From contig JAJQIF010000009.1 in assembly GCA_021199355.1 (NCBI GenBank), forward strand, positions 611,792 through 675,791: a stretch of DNA of 64,000 bases, given 5' to 3'. The notes beneath the pieces are model-generated. The model did no database searches, had not been told where the DNA came from, and saw only the letters and a list, made by a program, of their open reading frames with translations. Shown here one piece after another: positions 46,248 to 55,164 of this stretch. The DNA comes from Oscillospiraceae bacterium. Lineage in GTDB: Bacteria > Bacillota > Clostridia > Oscillospirales > Ruminococcaceae. Every line of letters begins with the position of its first letter. Positions within the stretch are counted from its first letter, which is position 1. The translations under genes and the position numbers were made by a program.

Positions 46248-47776
46248 CCGTTCTCCCAATACTTTCTGTCGAGACAACGATATCTTACTGCCTGAGCAAC
46301 GTGTTTACGGTCAATTCTCTCTTCGCCGTCCATATCTGCCATAGTTCTTGATACCTTGAGGATTCGGTCATAGGCTCTGGCGGAAAGACCAAGACGGTCA
46401 AAGACTTCGCCCAAAAGCGTGTTGGCATCTTCTGTCAGTGGGCAGACCTCGTGCAGAAGCTCGGATGTGAGCTTGGCGTTGCAGGTGATTCCCGTGCCCC
46501 TGTATCTCTCGTTCTGAATTTCTCTTGCCTTCTGGACTCTTTCACGAATGGCGGCGCTTGATTCTTCCTTCTTGGTCGACGAGATATTCTCATACTCAAC
46601 CGGCGCCACCTCGATATGCAAATCAAATCTGTCAAGGAGAGGTCCGGAAATCTTCGAAAGATACTGCGAAACCTGCCTCTTTGTGCAGACGCACTTTTTC
46701 TTCGGGTGACCGTAATAGCCGCAGGGACAGGGGTTCATCGCCGCTACGAGCATTATATTCGAGGGATATGTAACCGTGCCGGATGCTCTTGAAATAGTAA
46801 CTTTTCCGTCCTCGATAGGCTGGCGGAGAATTTCGAGAGTTGAGCGGGAGAACTCGGCAAGCTCGTCTAAGAACAAGAGTCCATTGTGAGCAAGTGAGAT
46901 TTCACCGGGGCGTGGGATTCCTCCGCCGCCGGCGAGACCGGCTGTCGAAACCGTATGGTGCGGAGCCCTGAACGGTCTCTCGGTCACAAGAGGTGCATTC
47001 TTGTCAATAAGACCGGCTATCGAGTAGATGTTTGTGGTTTCTATTGACTCCTCAAATGTCATCTTCGGGAGGATCGAGGGAAGCCTCTTTGCAAGCATAC
47101 TCTTGCCGGAGCCGGGCGAGCCTATCATCAGAAGGTTGTGTCCACCACAGGCGGCGACTTCAAGAGCTTTCTTTGCGAACTGCTGACCCTTGACGTCGGC
47201 AAAGTCAAGGAGATTGCTCGTATTCTTTTCTGCGGGAACATAAGGCGGAGCCTTCTCGATGACTATGTCACCGCTAAGGCAGTGCGCTAGTTCACTCAGG
47301 GACTCAACGCCGTAAACCTCGATTCCCTCTACAACGGAAGCTTCATATGCGTTGTCCTTGGGGACGTACATTTTTTTGATTCCCATTCGCTGGGCGAATA
47401 TTGTCATGGGAAGAACGCCGTTAATCGGGCGGAGGTCACCACTCAAGGAAAGCTCGCCGATAAAACAGCAGTTTTCAGTCCGTTCCGCAGGAAAAGCGCC
47501 AGATGCTTCAAGAATAGCGACAGCGATTGCCAGATCATGCGCTGAACCGCTCTTCTTGACGTCTGCCGGTGCCAGATTGACTATAACGCTGACCGCAGGA
47601 AATCGGAGCTTTGACGAGCGAAACGCCGAACGAATCCTTTCACGGGATTCCTTGACCGAGATATCGGCAAGCCCGACTATGTCGAAACGATCAATTCCCT
47701 TGCTCACTTCAACTTCAACGCTAACCTCGAAGGCGTTCATTCCAAACAGCCCGACACTCTTTATTTCTGAAAACAT
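46244..47776 (-). CDS. comM: ComM-like Mg-chelatase-family AAA+ ATPase
   Basis: A 510-residue YifB/ComM protein. An N-terminal Lon-protease-like domain ([40 protein letters not shown]) precedes the AAA+ core with Walker A GSPGSGKS at 219-226 and Walker [11 protein letters not shown]. Zinc-ligand-type cysteines are in [17 protein letters not shown] and a C-terminal helical domain follows. ComM is a hexameric branch-migration helicase for natural transformation in other bacteria. GGGAAGGGATG precedes the ATG. It overlaps ispDF and has its own promoter. Confidence 0.93.
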   Translation of the reverse strand: MFSEIKSVGLFGMNAFEVSVEVEVSKGIDRFDIVGLADISVKESRERIRSAFRSSKLRFPAVSVIVNLAPADVKKSGSAHDLAIAVAILEASGAFPAERTENCCFIGELSLSGDLRPINGVLPMTIFAQRMGIKKMYVPKDNAYEASVVEGIEVYGVESLSELAHCLSGDIVIEKAPPYVPAEKNTSNLLDFADVKGQQFAKKALEVAACGGHNLLMIGSPGSGKSMLAKRLPSILPKMTFEESIETTNIYSIAGLIDKNAPLVTERPFRAPHHTVSTAGLAGGGGIPRPGEISLAHNGLLFLDELAEFSRSTLEILRQPIEDGKVTISRASGTVTYPSNIMLVAAMNPCPCGYYGHPKKKCVCTKRQVSQYLSKISGPLLDRFDLHIEVAPVEYENISSTKKEESSAAIRERVQKAREIQNERYRGTGITCNAKLTSELLHEVCPLTEDANTLLGEVFDRLGLSARAYDRILKVSRTMADMDGEERIDRKHVAQAVRYRCLDRKYWENG

Positions 47777-47816
47777 AACGTCATCCCTTCCCTGCCGATT
47801 TTTGGTTCTTTTATTA

Positions 47817-47845
47817 TTTTACATTATTTGAGACGGTAATTCAAG
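47817..47845 (-). promoter_or_regulatory. sigma-A promoter for comM-ispDF
   Basis: TTGAAT (47840-47845), a 17-base spacer and TAAAAT (47817-47822) on the minus strand. Confidence 0.75.
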
Positions 47846-47918
47846 GGCTACAGAACGCATTCTTCAAAAAATTCACGAAAAATTCGCACGAAAATTGCTT
47901 TAAACCGTTCATTGGCAC

Positions 47919-47947
47919 TTGTAAAGTGATAAAAAAAGCTGTATAAT
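47919..47947 (+). promoter_or_regulatory. sigma-A promoter for xpaC-telA
   Basis: TTGTAA (47919-47924), a 17-base spacer and TATAAT (47942-47947). The predicted RNA start (about 47954) coincides with the first possible start codon of xpaC. Confidence 0.72.
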
Positions 47948-47954
47948 TAGATGG

Positions 47955-49187
47955 ATGAGAATGTTCAAAAGAAATGAGATGATTTTTTTGGCGAGCAATA
48001 ATTCGAATTGGGATGATTTGGGCAACGACATCCGCGATGTGATAGATAAAGCCATCTATTCGCAGGATTACAGCGAACTGAATCAATCGGTCCGCAATCT
48101 TGTCGGAAATGTTATAAATATGGGTAGTGACGCTCTTAAGAGAATGACAGGTGGAAGCTCCAACGCCTACTATGACGATTCGGATACCGGCAGTTATCAG
48201 AACGGAACGAATTCGACTCCGAAGGTGGTTCCTTCTTCAAGGAATATGCCCGCACTCTATGGCAATCCGAGCAAAATCAGGTCAGGCGGAATTATGAAGT
48301 TAATCGGCGGAATCGTGCTTACAGGCGGCGGTTTTTGCCTTTCAGTGCTGATCGATTTGGTAGGATGGATGTTCTGGCTTGATTTCGGACTGTTTACTGT
48401 CCTGCCTACTATAATTGGCGTGGCTGTCGGGCTACCGTTGTCTATAAGCGGCGGCAGACAGTTGGGCTTTGCTAACAGGTTCAAGATCTATCGGCAGACT
48501 TTGGGCTCGAAGACATACTGTGCGATTGAAAAGCTTGCGCAAAATGTCGGAATGAGCGCGAAAAAAGTCCGCAAAGAACTTCAAAGAATGATTGACGACG
48601 GACTTTTCCTCGAAGGTCATATTGACGATAAGCAGACAGTGCTTATCACGAGCGATGCAACGTATGAAGATTACCAGAAAAGTCTCATAAAGCAAGCCGA
48701 AGAGAAAGTCAAAGACTTAGCGAAAGAAAGGCAATCCGAAAAAGAAGCAAAAGACGCAAAGGTTCAGGAGGTCCTCGACAGGGGCAACAAATTTATCGCC
48801 CAGATAAGAGCCTGCAACGATGCGATTCCCGGCGAAGAGATTTCCGGAAAAATCTCACGCATGGAGCTTATAGTAAAAAGAATTTTCGAGCGCGCCGAGA
48901 CCAATCCCGAGGTTGTACCGGATTTGAAGAAGCTTATGGATTACTATCTGCCGATGACGGTGAAGCTTCTGAATGCTTATGCGGATATGGACAAACAGCC
49001 GGTTCAGGGCGAAAATATCCAAGCCTCGAAGCGTGAGATTGAAGAGACGCTTGACACCCTCAATCAGGCGTTTGAGAAGCTTCTGGATGAACTGTTTTCG
49101 GACACGGCTATGGACGTTTCGAGCGATATTTCCGTCCTCAACACCCTTCTGGCACAGGAAGGGCTCAAGGGAAGCGACTTCAAATAA
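47955..49187 (+). CDS. xpaC: XpaC-like 5-bromo-4-chloroindolyl phosphate hydrolysis protein
   Basis: A protein of up to 410 residues. The N-terminal 100 residues are polar and low in order. Two adjacent hydrophobic helices follow (LIGGIVLTGGGFCLSVLIDLVGWMFWL, FGLFTVLPTIIGVAVGLPLSISGGR), and then a cytoplasmic coiled-coil with a helix-turn-helix-like segment (LGSKTYCAIEKLAQNVGMSAKKVRKELQRMIDDG). XpaC was named for an indolyl-phosphate phenotype; its real function is unknown, but it is almost always next to telA, as here (50 bases apart). The start is unsure: ATG codons at 47955, 47961 and 47979 are in frame and none has a strong ribosome site; the promoter position would make 47955 leaderless and favours 47979. 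Confidence 0.82.
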   Translation: MRMFKRNEMIFLASNNSNWDDLGNDIRDVIDKAIYSQDYSELNQSVRNLVGNVINMGSDALKRMTGGSSNAYYDDSDTGSYQNGTNSTPKVVPSSRNMPALYGNPSKIRSGGIMKLIGGIVLTGGGFCLSVLIDLVGWMFWLDFGLFTVLPTIIGVAVGLPLSISGGRQLGFANRFKIYRQTLGSKTYCAIEKLAQNVGMSAKKVRKELQRMIDDGLFLEGHIDDKQTVLITSDATYEDYQKSLIKQAEEKVKDLAKERQSEKEAKDAKVQEVLDRGNKFIAQIRACNDAIPGEEISGKISRMELIVKRIFERAETNPEVVPDLKKLMDYYLPMTVKLLNAYADMDKQPVQGENIQASKREIEETLDTLNQAFEKLLDELFSDTAMDVSSDISVLNTLLAQEGLKGSDFK

Positions 49188-49237
49188 GAGCAAAATAACA
49201 TTAGCATAAAAAAATTATCAAGAACAGGAGTATTACT

Positions 49238-50398
49238 ATGGACAATGTAAACGAGCAAGAATTCACTAATGTTCCCCACCTGACATTGGAGCCGGACATT
49301 GAAACCGAGACCATGGCTGAAGTTGTCGAAGCAGGAAGTCAGCAACCCACGCAGATTGCAGAGACAACAACCCTCACTCCCGAGGAGCAGAAGATGGTTA
49401 CGGACTTTGCTGCCAAGATTGACGTTGAGAACACCGCTCAGATTTTGCAGTATGGCGCAAGCGCTCAGAAGAAGATGGCAGACTTTTCGGATGCCGCTCT
49501 TGCTAACGTCAGAACTCAGGATCTGGGTGAAGTCGGCGACCTGATTTCGAGCATGGTAAACGAGCTCAAGGGCATCAATGAGGAAGAGGAAAAGGGCATC
49601 CGTGGCTTCTTCCGCAAGCAGTCGAATAAGCTTGAAACCATGAAGACGAAGTATGCAAAAGCCGAGGTCAACGTTGAGAAAATTGCCGATGCACTCCAGG
49701 AGCATCAGGTGAGACTTCTCAAGGATTCCGCTGTTCTTGACAAAATGTATGACCAGAATCTTGCCTACTTCAAGGAGCTTACCATGTATGTCATGGCAGG
49801 CAAGCAGAAGCTCGAAGAAACCAGAAACGGCAAGCTTGTTGAGCTTCAGGAAAAGGCAAAGGCATCGGGACTTGCGGAAGATGCACAAGCCGCAAAGGAT
49901 CTCAGTGACAAGTGCGACAGATTCGAAAAGAAGATTCACGACCTCGAGCTCACAAGAGCTATCTCCATCCAGACCGCTCCGCAGATCCGTATGATTCAGA
50001 ATAACGACAACGTAATGGTTGAGAAGATTCAGACGACTCTTACGAGCACCATTCCCCTTTGGAAGAACCAGATGGTTCTGGCGCTCGGAATCGAGCACTC
50101 CACCGAAGCGGCTCAGGCTCAGAGACAGGTTACCGACATTACCAACGCTCTTCTCAAGCAGAACGCCGAGAAGCTTCACACCGCTTCCGTTGAGACTGCA
50201 CAGGAAGCTGAGCGCGGAATCGTCGACATCGAGACCTTGAAGCAGACCAACGAACAGCTCATCCAGACTCTTGACGACGTTATGAAGATTCAGTCGGACG
50301 GCAGAGCCGCAAGACTTGCCGCAGAGGCTGAAATGGTCAAGATGGAAGACGACCTTAAGCAGAAGCTTCTCCAGATTCGCAACAGCGACGAAGCTTAA
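49238..50398 (+). CDS. telA: TelA family toxic anion resistance protein
   Basis: A 386-residue, mostly helical TelA/KlaA protein without membrane segments. It has the family stretches ILQYGASAQKKMADFSDAALANVRTQDLGEVGDLISSMVNELKG, LLKDSAVLDKMYDQNLAYFKELTMYVMAGKQKL and IPLWKNQMVLALG. TelA is tied to tellurite, lantibiotic and wall-antibiotic tolerance, but its molecular action is not known. It follows xpaC and precedes the phosphoglucomutase by 36 bases. ACAGGAG lies before the ATG. Confidence 0.92.
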   Translation: MDNVNEQEFTNVPHLTLEPDIETETMAEVVEAGSQQPTQIAETTTLTPEEQKMVTDFAAKIDVENTAQILQYGASAQKKMADFSDAALANVRTQDLGEVGDLISSMVNELKGINEEEEKGIRGFFRKQSNKLETMKTKYAKAEVNVEKIADALQEHQVRLLKDSAVLDKMYDQNLAYFKELTMYVMAGKQKLEETRNGKLVELQEKAKASGLAEDAQAAKDLSDKCDRFEKKIHDLELTRAISIQTAPQIRMIQNNDNVMVEKIQTTLTSTIPLWKNQMVLALGIEHSTEAAQAQRQVTDITNALLKQNAEKLHTASVETAQEAERGIVDIETLKQTNEQLIQTLDDVMKIQSDGRAARLAAEAEMVKMEDDLKQKLLQIRNSDEA

Positions 50399-50434
50399 TA
50401 CCGCATCCAAATATATTGAAAGGGGCTAATTATT

Positions 50435-52174
50435 ATGAACGAAACAAGACTTAGCGAGGCTGAGCTCTACAAGCTCTGGCTCGAGAATGCGACCGAGGAC
50501 CCTGACCTTATTGAAGAGCTCAAGTCGGTTGAGGGAGACGATGAAGCGATTAAGGACCGCTTCTATCGCGACCTCGAATTCGGCACGGGAGGACTCCGTG
50601 GCGTCATCGGTGCAGGAACCTACAGACTCAACATTTATACCATCAGACGGGCTACACAGGGACTTGCGGACTATGTCAACGAGGCTTATCCCGGACAGGA
50701 CAATGCAGTTGCTATCGCTTACGACTCAAGAATCAAATCGGATCTCTTCTCGAAAGAGGCGGCAAGAGTTCTTGCCGGAAACGGAATCAAGGCTTATATC
50801 TACAGCGAGCTTATGCCGACTCCTATGCTTTCGTGGGCTGTAAGAACGCTTCACTGCAAGGCCGGTATCGTCTGCACTGCATCCCACAATCCGTCGAAGT
50901 ACAACGGCTACAAAGCTTATGGCTCGGACGGTTGCCAGATGACGATCGAAGCGGCTGACACGGTCTTAGGCAAGATTAACGCTACTCCGATGTTCGGCGG
51001 AGCTAAGCTCGTCGGATTCGAAGAAGGTCTTGCTAATGGCATGATTGAATACATCTCTCAGGATGTTATCACCGCTTATCTCGACGAGGTTCAGAAACAG
51101 CAGATTCACCCGGAGGTTTGTGCCGCAAGCGGCTTGAAGGTTGTTTACACTCCTCTTAACGGTACCGGTAACAAGCCCGTAAGAGCTATCCTCAAGAGAA
51201 TCGGCGTCAACGACGTTACCGTTGTTCCCGAGCAGGAAAATCCGGATGGTCACTTCCCCACCTGCCCGTTCCCGAACCCCGAAATCAAGGAAGCTTTGCA
51301 TTTGGGGCTTGAACTCTGCAAGACTGTAAAGCCTGACCTCCTTCTTGCCACAGACCCTGACTGCGACAGAGTCGGAATCGCCGTTCCCGACAAGGACGGA
51401 AACTACGTCCTGTTCAGCGGAAACGAAGTCGGAGCTATGCTTCTTGAATACATCTGCAAGGAGAGAATCAAGCTTGGCACTATGCCCGAGAAGCCTGTTG
51501 CGGTCAAGTCCATCGTTTCCACTGCCATTGCGGATGCTATTGCCGCCGATTACGGCGTTGAGATGAGAAACGTCCTCACTGGATTCAAGTTCATCGGCGA
51601 ACAGATTGGCTACCTTGAAGCCGCCGGCGAAGCCGACAGATACATATTCGGCTTTGAGGAGAGCTATGGCTACCTCGCCGGCTCCTATGTCAGAGACAAG
51701 GATGCTGTCGTCGGCTCGATGATGATTTGCGAAATGGCGGCTTACTACCGTTCAATCGGCGTTTCCCTCCTCGATGCAAGAGAGGCTATGTATAAGAAGT
51801 ACGGAAACTATGTCCACACTGTCGAGAGCTTCGTTTGCGAAGGCGCCGCCGGCATGGCTGAGATGGCAAAGATTATGGGCGACCTCCACGAGAATCCTCC
51901 GAAGGAAATCGCAGGCTTCAAGGTTGTGGCTCTTGCCGACTACTTAAAGAAGACCGATACCGACCTTGTTACCGGCGAGACAAAGGGCATCGACCTTCCG
52001 AAGTCTGACGTCCTCAAGTTCACCCTCGAAAACAAGGCAACCGTCATCATCCGTCCCTCCGGCACCGAGCCGAAGATCAAGGCTTATTACACCACTATTG
52101 CGGCTGTAAGAGAAGATGCGGTTGAGCTTGGACAGAAGATTGCGAAGGAGTTTAAGGCTTCGCTGGGGTTCTGA
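50435..52174 (+). CDS. pgcA: phospho-sugar mutase (phosphoglucomutase PgcA type)
   Basis: A 579-residue alpha-D-phosphohexomutase, the long Firmicute type close to Bacillus PgcA. It has LEFGTGGLRGVIGAGT near the start, the phosphorylated Ser150 in CTASHNPSKYNGYK, the metal loop TDPDCDRVG, the sugar-binding GFEESYGYL and the phosphate-binding RPSGTEPKIKAY. It interconverts glucose-1- and glucose-6-phosphate for glycogen, wall polymer and glycolipid synthesis, and may accept mannose phosphates. GAAAGGGG precedes the ATG. A strong terminator follows. Confidence 0.94.
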   Translation: MNETRLSEAELYKLWLENATEDPDLIEELKSVEGDDEAIKDRFYRDLEFGTGGLRGVIGAGTYRLNIYTIRRATQGLADYVNEAYPGQDNAVAIAYDSRIKSDLFSKEAARVLAGNGIKAYIYSELMPTPMLSWAVRTLHCKAGIVCTASHNPSKYNGYKAYGSDGCQMTIEAADTVLGKINATPMFGGAKLVGFEEGLANGMIEYISQDVITAYLDEVQKQQIHPEVCAASGLKVVYTPLNGTGNKPVRAILKRIGVNDVTVVPEQENPDGHFPTCPFPNPEIKEALHLGLELCKTVKPDLLLATDPDCDRVGIAVPDKDGNYVLFSGNEVGAMLLEYICKERIKLGTMPEKPVAVKSIVSTAIADAIAADYGVEMRNVLTGFKFIGEQIGYLEAAGEADRYIFGFEESYGYLAGSYVRDKDAVVGSMMICEMAAYYRSIGVSLLDAREAMYKKYGNYVHTVESFVCEGAAGMAEMAKIMGDLHENPPKEIAGFKVVALADYLKKTDTDLVTGETKGIDLPKSDVLKFTLENKATVIIRPSGTEPKIKAYYTTIAAVREDAVELGQKIAKEFKASLGF

Positions 52175-52197
52175 TTAACCAGAAATAACATGAAATT

Positions 52198-52232
52198 GCG
52201 GCAGAATCAAAAAGTTGGTTCTGCCGCTTTTT
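52198..52232 (+). terminator. rho-independent terminator after pgcA
   Basis: GCGGCAGAAT / GTTCTGCCGC-type arms (52198-52207 / 52218-52227) followed by TTTTT. Confidence 0.92.
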
Positions 52233-52274
52233 GGCATCTATCGATTTTAAATGCAGATGTTAATTTTAGTTGCT

Positions 52275-52303
52275 TGCCTTTGACGTCACCACCGTGTATA
52301 ATC
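52275..52303 (+). promoter_or_regulatory. sigma-A promoter for the XRE-SdpI gene
   Basis: TTGCCT (52275-52280), a 17-base spacer and TATAAT (52298-52303). A better-looking TTGACG at 52281 is only 11 bases from the -10, too close. Confidence 0.6.
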
Positions 52304-52335
52304 ATTATAGTAAAAATTACAGTTGAGGTGAGGAT

Positions 52336-53208
52336 ATGATAAGCGAAAACATTAAACTATGCCGGATTGAATCGGGGATGAGTCAGGAAGAACTGGCTGA
52401 AAAGCTTGGAGTAGTGAGACAAACCGTATCTAAGTGGGAAAATAATTTATCAGTGCCGGACGCCGACATCCTTATCAGAATGGCGGAACTTCTCGATGTT
52501 CCTGTCAACCGACTTCTCGGAGTGTCGGACATTCATAATGAAGACTTGTCATTGGAAATTTCCGAGCTAAGGAAAGAACTCAAAACCGAGAACATGAAAA
52601 AATCCCGTATGCAGGATATAGCAAAAGTTCGAGGTTGGATAATATTCATTTCCTTCGTTTCGTTGATAACGATGCTAAGTATAGGCAATGAAATCGTCTC
52701 AATGGTCGTGTCAATAGTGCTTTTACTTTTGGCTTGCATAATACTCTACAAGAATATAGATTTGCTGACCGAATCCGAAGACTATTCCAAAAAGAATGCT
52801 GTTCGATTTACAACTATATTCGATATATGCCTATTAGCGCTGTGTCTTGTATTTGCAATAATTGTAAAATCAGATATGATTTCTGATGCTGAGAAGATAG
52901 AAGAAATATTTGCGATGCTGTTGATGGCTACAGTTATGTTTGTAGGAGGAATTATAAGTCCTCGCCTTCCATTCACCAATCATACTGGGTTAAGGCTACC
53001 GTGGACTGTGGCAGATGAGGACACATGGGATTTGGCACACAAAGTTATCGGGATAATATCATTACCGCTTACGATATTATTCATTGCCTCATATCTGACG
53101 ATAGACTATCCTGCCGTTGTTGCAACAGTAACTATAATATTGTGGATTGGAATTCCCGGTGTTATCTCGGGAATATTCTTCCTAAAGAAGTTTAAAAGAA
53201 AGCGATAA
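52336..53208 (+). CDS. XRE-family membrane regulator with SdpI-like domain
   Basis: A 290-residue protein. Residues 5-60 are a lambda-repressor-type helix-turn-helix (CRIESGMSQEELAEKLGVVRQTVSKWENN). A short coiled linker leads to about six membrane helices, and the loop SPRLPFTNHTGLRLPWTVADEDTWDLAHKVIG is the mark of SdpI-family proteins, of which Bacillus SdpI is the immunity/receptor protein for the SdpC toxin. It may be a membrane-tethered repressor that senses something at the membrane; target genes are not visible. GAGGTGAGG precedes the ATG. It has its own promoter and a bidirectional terminator. Confidence 0.87.
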   Translation: MISENIKLCRIESGMSQEELAEKLGVVRQTVSKWENNLSVPDADILIRMAELLDVPVNRLLGVSDIHNEDLSLEISELRKELKTENMKKSRMQDIAKVRGWIIFISFVSLITMLSIGNEIVSMVVSIVLLLLACIILYKNIDLLTESEDYSKKNAVRFTTIFDICLLALCLVFAIIVKSDMISDAEKIEEIFAMLLMATVMFVGGIISPRLPFTNHTGLRLPWTVADEDTWDLAHKVIGIISLPLTILFIASYLTIDYPAVVATVTIILWIGIPGVISGIFFLKKFKRKR

Positions 53209-53217
53209 ATCATTGCA

Positions 53218-53251
53218 AAAAAGCCCGCAGGTTCTGAATCTGCGGGCTTTT
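53218..53251. terminator. bidirectional terminator between the XRE gene and the aminopeptidase
   Basis: AGCCCGCAG / CTGCGGGCT, a perfect 9-bp stem, flanked by A-rich and T-rich tracts on the two sides (53222-53230 / 53240-53248). Confidence 0.9.
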
Positions 53252-53269
53252 GAATTACTACGAATAAAA

Positions 53270-54517
53270 TCAGTTGAATTCTGCGGTGAAGTTGCCGTTT
53301 TCGAAAATCTGGACAGCCTGACCGTCGTGAGTGTAGCCGACAATCGACATATCGGGTGCACCGACCATGAAGTCGACGTGAATCATCGAGTCGTTTACGC
53401 CCATGGCGTCGAAGTCTTCCTTCTTAAGGTCCTCAAAGCCTTCGACACAGTCGTTGAAGCCTCTGCCGAGAGCGATGTGACAGCTTGCGTTCTCATCGAA
53501 GAGGGTGTTATAGTAGAGGATGTTCTGCTTGTTGATGGGAGACTCGCAGGGAACGAGTGCGACCTCGCCAATCATGGAAGCGCCTTCGTCCATCGTTACC
53601 ATCTTTTCAAGGAGCTCCTTGCCCTTCTCTGCGCCATAGTCGACAACCTTGCCGTCCTTGAACTCAAACCAGAAGTTCTCAATAAGCTGACCCTGATAAG
53701 AAAGAGGCTTTGTTGAGACAACCTTGCCCTCCGCCTTGCCCTTTTCGGGGGTAGTGAATACCTCGATAGTGGGCATGTTCGGGTTGAAGTATCTGCCGTT
53801 AAGGTCGGTTTCTCCGCCGCCGCACCATCTGCCCTTGGGCATCAGCCAGACCTTGAAGTCGGTGCCGTTTGAGGATTTATATTCGAGCCTCTCGAAGTGA
53901 TAAGCGTTGAGTTTAGCACACTTGGATTTAAAATCTTCATTGACCTGATTCCATACTTCAATCGGGTCGTTGTCATCGGTGACATAAACGGTCTCAAGAA
54001 TTGCCTGCCAGAGCTTTTCTACAGCCTGATTCTTACGGAGTCCCGGGAATACCTTCTTTGCCCAAGCCTCACCCGGAACAGCGGCAATAGTCCACTGATG
54101 GCGGTTCTCCATCTTCTCGGAATAGGGCTTTGAAACCTTGTATCTTGCACGGGAAGCCTTCTGCATCTTTTCCATGTTGATGCCCTTGAGACCGTCGGGG
54201 TCGCTCGACTCAATCATGATTCTTGCGGGAAGCTCCTCGCTCTGCCACTTCATCTTCTCCTCCTGCCAAGGAAGAATAGTTGAAAGGGTCTTAACGGAAG
54301 CGTGTCTATAGTTGAGCTTGGTTACAGCGTCACAACCCCACTCGACATTGACCTTCTTTGCGCCTGCCTTGTAGGCCTCGTCAACAACGAGAGCCGCAAA
54401 CTCAGCCTGATCTACATCGGCATAAACCTGAACAGTCTGACCCTTCTGGACATTTGCGCCAACTCTTACTATGAGCTTGGCGTACTTTTTTATAGTTGAT
54501 TTTTTCGTAAGTACCAT
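53270..54517 (-). CDS. M29 family aminopeptidase
   Basis: A 415-residue metallo-aminopeptidase of family M29 (AmpS / aminopeptidase T). Visible marks are YAKLIVRVGANVQKGQTVQVYAD, FRVWL-like KVWLMPKGRWCGG, the metal Glu stretch NMPTIEVFTTPEKGKAEG, IGEVALVP, YNTLFDENASCHIALG and the terminal HVDFMVGAPDMSIVG. It removes N-terminal residues from peptides in the cytosol with two metal ions. It is a single-gene unit with promoter 54564-54592. Confidence 0.93.
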   Translation of the reverse strand: MVLTKKSTIKKYAKLIVRVGANVQKGQTVQVYADVDQAEFAALVVDEAYKAGAKKVNVEWGCDAVTKLNYRHASVKTLSTILPWQEEKMKWQSEELPARIMIESSDPDGLKGINMEKMQKASRARYKVSKPYSEKMENRHQWTIAAVPGEAWAKKVFPGLRKNQAVEKLWQAILETVYVTDDNDPIEVWNQVNEDFKSKCAKLNAYHFERLEYKSSNGTDFKVWLMPKGRWCGGGETDLNGRYFNPNMPTIEVFTTPEKGKAEGKVVSTKPLSYQGQLIENFWFEFKDGKVVDYGAEKGKELLEKMVTMDEGASMIGEVALVPCESPINKQNILYYNTLFDENASCHIALGRGFNDCVEGFEDLKKEDFDAMGVNDSMIHVDFMVGAPDMSIVGYTHDGQAVQIFENGNFTAEFN

Positions 54518-54563
54518 TTCCTTTCGGCATTATACATTGCGGAACATATCCGCTCAAATAAAA

Positions 54564-54592
54564 AGAATAGCACAACGAGGCTAAAAAGTCAA
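54564..54592 (-). promoter_or_regulatory. sigma-A promoter for the M29 aminopeptidase
   Basis: TTGACT (54587-54592), a 17-base spacer and TATTCT (54564-54569) on the minus strand. Confidence 0.75.
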
Positions 54593-54604
54593 TGATTTTG
54601 CCCG

Positions 54605-55078
54605 TTATTTTGCCTTTTTCGGCGAATTTTCAGATATCAGCAATTCGGGAAGCCATCTCTGATGCGGGATGCTCTCTCCGAAAAGAAAATGCCTTAGGAT
54701 ATCTTCATAATATATAGCCGGAATCGAGAGCATGAGCCACAGCACAGAATACGGCAAGCATATCTGCCCCATTAAATTAAACGGCAGTGACGAATAGTCC
54801 CAGACATCAAGCCCCATTACAAGATTTACTATCACGCCCGAAGTGAACTCCATCACCGTAATCGTAAGGCTCGAAAGCACCGCCTGCCACAAAAGGCAAG
54901 GCGCTTCCCCGCCATCGTCCATGCTACCTATTATCATAAGACACAGCCCGCCGACCACAAACATCGAAATATGCGTATATCCCCGCCAGATTATCTCTAG
55001 TAACCCATAAGTAAGCCCACCGGCAACAAATATCACCATCCGCTTCGCCACTGAAAACGCCGCACTTCTTCCCCACAT
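54605..55078 (-). CDS. putative ABC-transporter type IV membrane protein (CmpB-like)
   Basis: A 157-residue membrane protein with about four helices, resembling the PF06541-type putative ABC transporter permeases of Clostridia. The marks are GLTYGLLEIIWRGYTHISMF, GGLCLMIIGSMDD, TVMEFTSGVIVNLVMGLDVWDYSSLPFNLMGQICLPYSVLW. The function is unknown. It follows the DUF5028-like gene by 86 bases and is probably the last gene of the ABC operon, though the gap could hold a separate start. GAGGAGATG precedes the ATG. Confidence 0.8.
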   Translation of the reverse strand: MWGRSAAFSVAKRMVIFVAGGLTYGLLEIIWRGYTHISMFVVGGLCLMIIGSMDDGGEAPCLLWQAVLSSLTITVMEFTSGVIVNLVMGLDVWDYSSLPFNLMGQICLPYSVLWLMLSIPAIYYEDILRHFLFGESIPHQRWLPELLISENSPKKAK

Positions 55079-55164
55079 AAAACCATCTCCTCAAGCAATA
55101 CTTCCATTATTTTTGCCGGGATTGGGGAAATAATACTGAGCAGGAGAGATTTTATTGATACTGA

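Noticed and set aside
49064-50410. A 448-codon open frame on the minus strand across telA.
   Set aside because: It is the complement of a Glu/Lys/Ala-rich helical protein, which turns GAG/AAG codons into Leu codons on the other strand. The product is Leu/Ser-rich with no family resemblance, and TelA on the plus strand matches its family along its whole length.
52281-52303. TTGACG ... TATAAT as the promoter of the XRE gene.
   Set aside because: Only 11 bases separate them. The TTGCCT six bases upstream gives the normal 17-base spacing.
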